Origin: Mactromeris polynyma
Lineage: Eukaryota > Mollusca > Bivalvia > Venerida > Mactridae
Assembly: GCA_032209605.1 (NCBI GenBank)
Contig: JASFXZ010000071.1
Span: 372,001 to 436,000, forward strand
Length of the DNA stretch: 64,000 nucleotides
Direction: 5' to 3'
The notes beneath the pieces were generated by a model. The model saw only the letters and a list, made by a program, of their open reading frames with translations, made no database searches and was not told the DNA's origin. How positions within the stretch are numbered: position 1 is the first letter of the stretch; each line of letters opens with the position of its first letter. The position numbers and the translations under genes were made by a program. This document shows, piece after piece, positions 34,101 to 44,600 of this stretch.

Positions 34101-36840
34101 TGTACAAATGTTTTAGAATTCGAGCATGTAATGTTTACCGTATCCATAGAAATAAAGTAGCGACAAACGCCTATCTTCACCATATTATCACAATTTTGAA
34201 CAATTAATAATGCAAATGATCACGATGTTTCAACAAGCAACACTTTTGTCAGCAAATTTTCTGTCATAAGGGACACAATACTCAATGTTCCGTAATGTTG
34301 ATTCAAAACTAACTATTAATATTTAAGCAAATCCGCCATTCGAAAATGATTTACACGATAAAGAATTAAATTATTTAACAATATTGTTTAAACAGATACA
34401 GTCATATATAAGAATTCACAAACCCCACCCTTTTTGCAAAACCCCGAGGAGGAAACTTAATTCCCTTGTGTTGATTTATTATTCATAGTTCAAAGATTAA
34501 AAGACCTCTTGGTCGTACTGCTTTCATATCAAAGTGCTGTGATAATATTTCAAAATCGAGATGTTACATATTTGTTTCTCATTATTATATCTATTTTTCA
34601 TAAGACTACGAAGCATGATGGTGCCTCAAAACTTCATTTGTAAATAATCAATCTTCAAATAACCAAAAAAGTCTGAACAAATATTTACCTGACACGCATG
34701 AATAAGCATACAAATCCGTTGAATTGTCGTTGGCGAAGCATGAAGAGCGACTTTCAGTGTATGCGTAATTATCAAATGCCCACTCAAGGCGAGTGGTGAT
34801 TGCGCAAGACGAGAGGGGCCAAGATTAATGAGTGCAAGTTTAATGTTGTCTATTAATGGCAATTTAATGCATTATTTTACCTATTGGTCATTTCTATTTA
34901 CATGAGAAAACTTCTAGGTGATCAACCAATGAAAACTTGTTTTGGAAAATATTGACCAATAGATATAGTGCATACAATAATGGATTTCTCAAGCATTTAC
35001 ATGATGAAAATGTCAGACGAGTTAATACTGACATGTTCTATAAATACTCCCACTGGTGTATATTTATTCAGACACTTTAGTTATCTAAGGCCAACATTAA
35101 AAAAGTGTCTTTTTGCCGTCTCCCTACCTACCTGCTGAATATACTGGGCTTCAAAAATTCTTTTCGGTCCTCTTTTTACTTTTGGTTAAGATAAACATGG
35201 TAAACAATAACATACAATAAGTGTTGATTTTTAAGTAACAAAATAGTTTGCTGACCAACATACTGATACCAAACTTAATAAAGTAAGGTCAGGAAAAAGC
35301 ATAACACCAAATGTGGCATAAATGATAGAAGTATATTAATATTACGGACAACAAAATGGAAGAACCTGCGACAGAAATGTTCAGGTTCTCAAACAAATAT
35401 TTATCACAGTATTGACCAAGTACCAAGCAAAAGTACACAAATCTTCTGTCAGAGTCAATATTTATAATTGTGTACATCCGATGGTCAACAATGGAAAGGG
35501 CGAAACCTCAGATTCATCTTGCTACATCGGATATTTCATTCTCAAAGTCTAAAACACTGACCTTATTGACCCCAAGGAACTATTTACTTACATTTAGTAT
35601 AAAAAGGTTATGGGTTTTTAACGCCAAACTCAGCATTGAACAACGACACAATACACCATGCACGTATGCACACACACTGGCCGTTAACTGCCACTTTAGA
35701 CATTTTATCAATGATTAAAGTTATATTATGCTCATTTTTTGTTCATTTGTTTACCTATTAAACAGACATGAAAGATATACTTTATACAGTTAAAACTTCA
35801 ATAAATATACATTATCAAGGAAAATACTTTTGTCGTATTTCTCTGTATTTGTCCATAAAAAAGTTTGTATTATCATAAACTAAAAAAAATCCCAGTTTTG
35901 ATAGGTTCTTTTCCAAGTGTTGTCTATTAGTAATATGGTAAAACATAATTGTTTTAATTGGTTACACATTGCAATGGTTCTTAATAAGGATGTTTTTGCC
36001 TATGTAACAGCAATACTGGAAGAAGTCCATTATAAAAAAATACGATTGGATGTGCCAGATAAGGACACACCTTAAGTAATCCCTGAAGTTTTATTCTTAA
36101 TAGCATGTGCCCATAACAGAAAAATTTAATTGCCCATTATGAAAACCTTATGGAAAATCTTTCATCCAAAATGTATTTAACTTATCCTGAAGTTTCAAGC
36201 AAACTTGAAGCTAGTGTAGGTGAAACATACTTACAATTGTACAGTGATACTTGCATTTTGTTTGTGAAATACTGAAACCAGTCTTCAATCTTTTAACATG
36301 TCACCAACAGTCGAATAATACAATTTATGTACTTAGAACCAAACATAAACATATAAGACCTCCAGCTAAAGCAAAACTGAGAATTTTCTATAACTCCTTT
36401 CATATAGTTCACAATACAATAAACTAACTGACATGTTTGTATTGACATTGAATATATGAACTTACGATTACTCAATGATAAGCCTTTTAACATAGAGAAA
36501 ATTCTACTAGACCAAAAAATTAAACTATGCATGAAAGCTTTTTCTTTCTTGATTTTTTCTTTTTTTATGTGAATATAAATTTGGATTAACCTTTGATTTA
36601 CATAAAATGAACATTACCTATTTAGACATTGAGGAAACTAAGTCATGAAGACAATAGTCAGCTTCTGCATCCATGTAACATGATAAATATGCACGAATAG
36701 ACTGTTAGTGTTAGAAAGACCCTACTTTAAAGGAGTCTCATTCTCATCTTTACTCTGACATTGGCATGTGATCGGACAACATGGAATCAGTAGTGTCTAG
36801 TATGGTTCAACCAACTTCAATGTACTAAAATATTGCATTT
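31106..36840. other. Non-coding region upstream of DCDC1
   Basis: About 5.7 kb of AT-rich sequence. Apart from the possible leader exon at 34689-34850 and a GTAAGA donor-like site on the minus strand at 31292, I see no exon-like structure. A segment near 35815-35880 is an inverse copy of the repeat at 7500-7700 and 48465-48640. Confidence 0.55.
34689..34850 (-). promoter_or_regulatory. Possible minus-strand 5' UTR exon
   Basis: A CpG-containing stretch richer in GC than its surroundings that ends, on the minus strand, with CGTGTCAG followed by a GTAAAT donor at 34688-34683. It could be a leader exon feeding the 31.1 or 28.3 kb exon of DCDC1. It has no conserved coding content. Confidence 0.22.
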
Positions 36841-36844
36841 TCAC

Positions 36845-37140
36845 AACCGTCTAATCTTATTAATTGTTAATTGCAACACCTTCTTCCCAAGAATGGTGAG
36901 AGAGTGGAACAGGTTTCCATCAAAGGTCACCACTGCAACTACCCTGGAGATCTACAAGTCACAACGCTGGAGGGCTTAATTACCTCCAGTTATTTGTAAT
37001 TAGTTTTACCGAGTTTTTCCTTGTATATGGAACTTTTTATCGCCATCGCCATGTACACTATGTTTGCTGAGCTCTACAGTCATGATCTAGAAAGATCCCA
37101 GCTCATTAAAAAAATATATTTATAAGAAGACGAAGAAGGA
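36845..37140 (+). mobile_element. LINE 3'-end remnant (end of reverse transcriptase ORF and tail)
   Basis: The frame ending at the TAA at 36977-36979 reads NTFFPRMVREWNRFPSKV then TLEIYKSQRW. This is the characteristic C-terminal motif (SFFPRTIxxWNxLP..SLxxFK) of many CR1/L2/Jockey-like ORF2 proteins. A short 3' UTR and an A/AAG-rich tail (AAGAAGACGAAGAAGG) follow. The rest of the element is absent, a typical 5' truncation. Confidence 0.8.
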
Positions 37141-37599
37141 AAAGATTACAACTTTAAAGAAACTACAGCATGACATGCTTCTCAGGTATTGGCATGGGTT
37201 AGCTTATTCTATATGATGGATCTCAGCTAAGGTGTTCTATAACACATAAATACTGTTTAGACACAAGTTCTAGGCTGTATAAAAACTGACAGAGGCTAAA
37301 AATTCCCACTTTTGTGGTCAAAACGTCCCCATGCAAAGCACCTCCTAATTGACTGTATAATGTAGGGTACCTAAAACTGGACATGAAGATCATCCAGCTT
37401 ATTTAATAATTCCAATATGTGAACCCATGAATTAACATAATAATGTAACAGAAAAACAGAATGTGGCACGAACCGGTAAGGTAAACATCAGACAAGCAAG
37501 CACCTGTTTTTCGGCTCAATCCAATTAACAGTTATTATTCCGTCAACATTTTGTTCTATAAACTCGAAAATAAGAATTGATTATGCGAACAACTATATA

Positions 37600-38030
37600 A
37601 TACAAACCTCTTCAACTCCGGCAATAAATGTGGTTTAATCCTGCTTCAATTCTGCAAAAATGTTTCACTGTGTATTTTAAGAGGAAATTGTTGCAGTGGC
37701 GGCCATATTGAAATATTTGGAATCTCCTTGGAGATGACGTCAGATCTGTAGAGAAGCGAATAATTTAATATTCACTTATTTGGTTCTTTCGTCCCGTAAA
37801 TAATCGTGAAATTTAAATTTTGCTTTATGTAATACACAAAATATTTTTATTTCTCGATTTATTGGTTTGTAAATATACCAAAGTGGGTGTACATTGCAGC
37901 CTCGTTTTCGTGACTAATCAAATTGCAAATGGCTGCCATTTGTGAAGGATGATACACCTCCCACTAGAAAAATACCAAATATCGTGCAAGTTGTGAGTTT
38001 GTCGATAATAATCATATTGGAAAGGGTTGG
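37600..38030. promoter_or_regulatory. Candidate divergent promoter between DCDC1 and AP2A
   Basis: A locally more GC-rich patch with GGCGGCCAT (37698 on) and a perfect palindromic CRE, TGACGTCA, at 37735-37742. On the plus strand a GTGAGT donor at 37993 could end a 5' UTR exon for AP2A. On the minus strand a nine-codon ORF (MAATATISS) begins within GGCCGCC context just below the CRE and could be a uORF in a leader transcribed the other way. All of this is inference from motifs. Confidence 0.3.
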
Positions 38031-38647
38031 TATTTGTTATTGTTAATTGATTTAACTAAATGTCATACTTATTTCGATCATTGCTAAGGCGTAAATACGT
38101 TCCGGTGCTTTTAAATGTTGACTGGGAGGTTCTTTTGGAGTGTTGTTTGTAAATTTAGTGTTGGAAGAATGAACTGCAGTTATCCTTTCCTCATACTGTG
38201 ATACAATATTATATCCTGGTTCCATTGTTATATAGTTGTACGGAAATAGTGATTGAATTGCTGATGTTGTTTCTATTTTCCATTATTTTTCGTTTCATGA
38301 AATCGGATGCATGATGATTGCTTCAATTTTTCAAATTCAGTGCATGTTATTTTAACATACTTTACTGCCTACTACTGCACATGAATTATGTGTTATTTTC
38401 TGGTTGGTTAGAAATTACTACGGTAGAAAGTAATATCAGCTTCAGTTAAATTAAATTTATAACTATATATCACTATTAGTGACAGTTCATGAAGTCTGAA
38501 GCAAAAGTATTTTATTAACAGTGGATAATGCAGCGACTCATATAGATCTGGTGATAATGTTTTACCATTGCAAATCTTATTTCGTTCAATTGATTGCTTA
38601 TACAAAACAATCCCAACTAAACAATTACATTTATGGTGTACCATTTC

Positions 38648-39514
38648 CAGTCATGGCGAATACACATCGGACAGTCAGACCTGACCGATAAAAAACGATC
38701 AGGTCAGAGGCAGAAGGCCTGAGCTTCGGTCCATATGTTACGATACGGTACGGCTTGGACAGGTTTTAAATCATCTGTTGCTGTTTACACAATGCGATCT
38801 TCGTAGGCGCACCGATTGTCTGCACATTCGCTTGTCTTTCGGACATTTAAACTTTTGGTTGTGTCGTCAAAAAGGCATTTCAGGAGTGAATCACTGAATG
38901 TTGAGGTTAATCATAATTTTTAATGTGATTTATCGAAATACGCCAAAATTTTCCTTATTTCTGTTTGATTTGTTAACTTTTACTTTGATAAAGAGCAGTC
39001 CTATAGCCATACGAAATCCTGTCAGAAAATGGAAAAAATGGTTCTAATCGTGGAAAACCTCACAAAATTTTGCGATGTAGACAATTTGTAGAGTTGTCAA
39101 AGTGGACATTTATGGAAGATTTTTCTTTTTCGAGTGCAATGCAGTATGATTCAACTTAATATTTTGTGAGTTGTCAATCATACTCAATGGAATTTTTTTG
39201 ACAATTCTGCAATTTTGCGTATCTATTACTCCCTTGAATTAGAATATGAATGATACTGAACTAAAAATAAAAATAGATATTTATTTTGATATTGTTACAG
39301 ACCCCTTTGCTTCTCAAGTCACATTTTATGTTTGAATGCATGTATGCTAAATGTGATAGGTTACTGTATTTTTACTTTACCGTAACAACGTATCTGCAAA
39401 GAATGTAATTTTTAACATGTTTTTGGTCTGACAAGTTTGCATTCAGACTAACAAGTTTTCCAAGGTTGTCAGACCAAATGTCTCACAAGTCTTGGAAGTC
39501 ATTCGCCATGACTG
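38648..39514. mobile_element. 867-bp TIR element with 6-bp flanking duplication
   Basis: Perfect 14-base inverted ends CAGTCATGGCGAAT / ATTCGCCATGACTG, with the direct repeat CATTTC immediately outside both (38642-38647 and 39515-39520). Subterminal GACAGTCAGACC and GTTGTCAGACC are also related inversely. No ORF of note; a non-autonomous DNA transposon. Confidence 0.8.
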
Positions 39515-39520
39515 CATTTC

Positions 39521-40645
39521 CGGCACCTAATAACATTTATTATAAATGAAGAAAAAACAACCTAACAACGTTTTCATCTGACTCTTCATTGGATGCTAAC
39601 ACAGTAACAACTAACATTCAGGTTTTCAGTTGTCTTATCTAATTGAATATGATGAACTGTGAGAATAAATTCCTGCATTCATAAACATAGTTCTAAAGTT
39701 GTTGTAATTTGTATATGAATCTGATACTTCTGTAATTTAATGTCCACATTACAATAAATATGGTCAGAGGTCCTTAAGTAAGTTCGATGGAATCCAAACT
39801 TCAATGATTTTTGTTTACGTCACATGATGCATGAAAATCGATTGCATCACCCAATGCTTTTGTGCAAATATGTATTGTGATATATTTTTCAACTAAATCT
39901 CAAAAATGCAAATTAAACAAGTAAATAAACAGGGAAATAAATTATGATTATGCTTAAAAACACTTCATCCTTACTCTCCAATAACACCCCCAAAATACTG
40001 CCGTTTTGTTAACGATTTATGCTCAGAGAGTCACTGAGCTGCATAATGTAAACAGTGTTTAATAACAATGATTCCATGCTAGGAGAAAATAAGTACATTA
40101 TGCAGGAAATAAATTCATTTTCAAAGAAGGTTAGTAATTTTAAGCTTATGATTGTTTTATTGAGTTGTTAGGAGGTTTATGTGCTTATCCAAGTTATTGC
40201 ATTGAAGTTTGGACCCCCCAGGATACAAGTAAAATAACATTACTTTGTCTAAATGTTTTCCATAATACATTTGTACAACAACATAATCATACTGTACTAC
40301 AAAGTTTTGTTTTGTTTTAAAAACTCCCACTCATGTTATTAAGTTTGTTTCACTTACCTCCCCTAATTTAATGCATCACATGATCCAGCTTAATTACCGT
40401 ACATTAAAAAATACCTGTGGCTGTCAAAAAGGAAAATGTGAACAGTATGGCCAAGCTTGAATATATGTCAGGGAAAAAACGTTTTCTGAAAAAGTTCTTT
40501 GTAAACATGGAAAAAAATGGAGTAGTAATATGTGTTGTAACACTTTCTTGCATTGATTATTGGTAGGTAAATACTGACATGTTTTGACACATTTTTTCTC
40601 TATGTAAACAAATATTTACAGCTATATGGTTTAGTCTAACTAGAA
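39521..40645. other. Non-coding, nothing recognised
   Basis: AT-rich stretch between two mobile elements, without exon-like or repeat structure that I can name. Confidence 0.55.
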
Positions 40646-40834
40646 TGTTCAAGTCCATTTTCACTGTTTTGCTCTTTATTCAACCTCAATGATAAGACCA
40701 CCCTTGGGACCCCAGTAAACTTATCTTAATACGGAGGTGGTCTTATATTGAAGTTGAATAAAGAGCAAAACAGTGAAAATGGACTTGAACATTGTGTTTG
40801 TAATATTGAGGTGGTCTTTAAGTGAGGTTTTACT
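40646..40834. mobile_element. Foldback MITE, GACCACCC family
   Basis: The left half (TGTTCAAGTCCATTTTCACT on) pairs with the right half (AGTGAAAATGGACTTGAACA) over about 55 bases. The right end TAAGTGAGGTTTTACTG equals the CAGTAAAACCTC terminus of the 2951-3131 and 63010-63156 copies. Confidence 0.75.
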
Positions 40835-41144
40835 GTTGTATGGATTTATCAAGGAAATTAAGCAAGGAGTAGGGATGAACTGGAAACCAATCCATTTTCC
40901 ACTTTAATGGCTTCATGATAAATGTACCTCAGAGTTTGAGTAGACAAAATGAGCTCATCAGATACCATTGATTTATTTCTATTGAGACCAATTGGTTCTC
41001 AATACTCTGCAAAATTGTAAATATCAGTTTTGTTTACATTGTCATCAGACATGAATCCAATTACTTGTGATTGTTATCAATAACATTACATTAATTGCCA
41101 CTTAAATATGATCTATGATTTTCAAATGTAATCAATGTATTATG

Positions 41145-41340
41145 AAAGGGTCATTTTGATAATTTTTTACCAGACTTAACCATTTTGTAACCAAATTATT
41201 TGTAATTTAAATATAAAATGACCATTCAGCAAGAATCCTGAGGGTAACTACAAATGTGGCTTTTTGGAAATTCCGGAGGTCAGAGGGTCAACTCCAGGGT
41301 GAAATGGATCCCCTGTATATTATATATATATATTATATAT
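41145..41340. repeat. Dispersed GGGTCATTTTGATAATT repeat, copy 2
   Basis: GGGTCATTTTGATAATTTTT, AATCCTGAGGGT and GGAAATTCCGGAGGTC match the family described at 9085-9310. It ends in a TATATA run. It lies about 350 bases before the AP2A start exon. Confidence 0.7.
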
Positions 41341-41681
41341 TATGAAAGATAATACAGTTAAATAGTTCACAACTGAAACTGAAATTTATGGTGTTGGCAG
41401 TGTGGTTTGGGAAACTCAGTGATTGGACCAGTAAAATTTCAACCAAAAAATCTCAACAAATTGTCCAGTGTTACTACTCTGCGGTCTCTGTAGTATATAA
41501 TTCAGTCATTGACATTGATTCCAAGGATGATACTTGATAGACGAAATTTAATTATTCTGTCACTGGTCCCTTGACTCCGAATTTAATTTGCCACATGTGA
41601 GCAACAACAGTGATATTGTTCAATATTGTTCATGTTCTGTAACATATGATAATGATATATGTGACTTATGTCTCCTTTCAG

Positions 41682-41697
41682 TATAGACTAATTCAAG
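41682..41697 (+). promoter_or_regulatory. AP2A: AP2A 5' UTR at the start of the first coding exon
   Basis: A pyrimidine-rich tract ends in TCCTTTCAG just before 41682, so the ATG exon is internal and a non-coding exon lies upstream. Only 16 UTR bases precede the ATG. A possible upstream exon ends at 37992, before a GTGAGT. Confidence 0.6.
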
Positions 41698-44600
41698 ATG
41701 CCAGCAGTTAAAGGCGATGGCATGCGGGGCTTGGCTGTCTTTATCTCAGACATCAGAAACTGTGAGTATTGTTGTTTATAACGAGGGGTGAAAGCGAAAC
41801 TGGTCTAAGTGACATTTTTTCAGAAAGTCACTTTTTTGCATAAAACAATTCAACACACTAATACCCATCTTCTGTGAAAAGATTGTATCCATAAATTATC
41901 AATTTTAGATAATATTGTAAAAATGTCCAAACGGTCCAAGTGAAATGCAATAATTTTTGAATGCGAAAACAGTCTAAGTGCATTACTTTGCACTTAGACT
42001 GTTCTCGCATTAATTTTTGAACTTTGAATTCTGTGGTTTAAGTGACAATTATTTTTCAAACAGTATTTTTTCTGCTTAATAAACTATTTTATTGATGTTA
42101 TTAATTTAAGTATAAATGCATGTGTTTTTTAAACCATTTTATTTAAAATAAACAAATTTTTATTCACTTAGACCATTTTCGCATTCAAAATTTTGGTAAC
42201 GTTTTGCAAATTATTGAAAATGTTTTCACTTAGACCATTTTAATTTTTGATATTTTCTGTCCTAATTATGTACATAGATATTGTTCACATGTATTATTAA
42301 TAATTGATATTAATGAATGAGACATCTTATGTCATGATGTCATTAACTGAAGATATAATGTCATGAAGGTAATATCATTATAACAAATATAATAAGATTT
42401 TGAGGACATAAATACTAACAATAGGACATGATCTGTAGCATTAATTATTGACTTAGTCTGTTTGTATTTGAATGATATCATTCTTTCTCAAAACAACAGT
42501 TTCGTTTCATTGCTCCCACATAAGATTGAGTAAGCTGTATTTTCTGAGCACAGTGCGCATCACATGTGTATTTCATGTACTGAGAATAGTTCCTGGTTCC
42601 TGAATTATGGCGGTATTTTATAAGTTATTAACTATATGTTAATATTGTCATCACATTTAAAAACTGATTCCCTCCCTCATCCCTAATTGATCAAAGTTAG
42701 TGGAACAGTCAAAATGACAAATAATGAATTGTATAGAATACTAGGTAATATCATACAACAGTAATTAATGGTTGAGGACCTTTTAACAAATTATCATGTC
42801 AAGTACATATGTAAAATTTCAACATGTATTCAACTTACATATCAATGTTCAAAATATTATATTAAAGCATTTTGTAATGAATTCTGTTTTATCAATTTTT
42901 AACATAACTGTGATATAAAGTTGCAGACAACTGTAATGTTCAATCATTTAAGTACTATAACATGAGAGATAGATAACCATTATAAGCTAAAGAAATGTAT
43001 TTTTTTCTATTGTCTGTTTTAAAGTTCTACTGTCTCCTTGTGGTGTACTTTTCTGGAAATAAAATGTGTTAAATAAGATGAGCAAATGACATCAAATAGC
43101 ATTTTAAGAGTTTTGAGCACATTTTGAGTAAATAAAAAATCCTACAAGAAATGGAATGTATAGGTGTTTTATAATTAATTCAATTTCAATGTTAACTATA
43201 ATGATTACAACTTTGAACTTAAATATATAAATCATTATTATTTAGATTTTTAAAAAGAGCTTTGTGCAAATCTACATAAGCTGCACCAATGGCATGTTAT
43301 TTCTGTAAAAGCATGTCTTAACAGTAAAGTAAACAAGTAACTGTTTTCAGATATATTAATTGCATAGTGGATGTGTCTTGTTTTTGTAAATGGGTTACTA
43401 ATGATGGTTTCCTAAAAAGTTCAAAATTTTCATTGATATTCCTTAATTTTCATGTTTCTTTTCAAGGTGAATGTCGATTTAGTTGGAATAACTTTACTTG
43501 CTTTAAACAATATTTTTCTAGTTTTTTGAAACAGTGGCTTTTCATACAGTTCACCAGTGGATCGTTAGCTTCAGCTTGGTACTGGCTGTGTCAGGATTTC
43601 AAAGATTTAATTCTTGAGTACACAGCCAAGGCCAACTGAAGACTATTGTGCACTGGTAAAATACTATTTATGTGTAAGTTATACAGTCTCATGCAACCTT
43701 TCAGAGGTAAGTGGTTCCTGAAACAGCCCTAATATTTTAGAATTTAGCCCTAATTTTTGTCAGAAGCTTCCGGAAAGCCTGCAAGAGGGTATTTCGCTCA
43801 CCTGAGTACATTGACATTTGGCTGAAAATGTTTTACCCAGTTTTGAACTCGGCCTAGATTTCATAAAGACAAAGTTTTTTACCAATTTACATGACTGTTG
43901 ACCATGTTGAAAATGTGACCTCTACAAGCATTAACAAGGTTTTACTTTGAGTTGGACTGTTGACCTAATTTCTGCCCAAGGTTACCAATCTTAACCTTAA
44001 TTTCATAGAAACATACATGGTGACTAAGTTTCATCAAGATTGACTAAAACAGCAAAAACAAGACTAAAGTGTGAATATAGTTAAATACAGTATTTTTTAT
44101 CAATGTCAGGTAAATTCCTTTGAATACATGTCTGCTTTAAAAATGAAAAATGGCTGCATGTCCTTGACAGCCATTTCAATTGGCATTGCTAAAACTTGGA
44201 CAAGTTAAAATTCAATCGTATTTATTCTCGCTTAATTCCATCAAATAAACATGTACCACTGGCATGTGTGAATACATTTACCAACACAAATGTACCACTT
44301 TACAACTTATCCAAAATTGTCTCAAAATGCCTTGATTTTCAGAAGGTGAGCAAAACATAAGTAAGAGAAGAAGGCATTTGTAAGTTAGTTGAGCTGTAAT
44401 AGGACAATGTATAAACTGACAAAACAGTTTTGTCTTCCAAGTGACTTATTCAGGACAGTCCAAGATAAGATATGCCATGTGCAAGTTGCTGGCCAATAGG
44501 AAAGTTACATCATTGAAACATTTCTTTGACAAGTTTAGATCAGCGATGCTGACATCTCATCTATATAAAGTTTGACCTCAAACAAAATATAACCAATTAC

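Noticed and set aside
34626..34862. 78-codon minus-strand ORF as a gene
   Set aside because: No domain or conservation signal that I can see. The region is better read as a possible untranslated leader exon, itself weakly supported.
43367..43639. 90-codon ORF inside the 4.76-kb element as a transposase remnant
   Set aside because: No zinc finger, DDE/DDD spacing or other transposase feature can be read in it, and neighbouring frames show no continuation.
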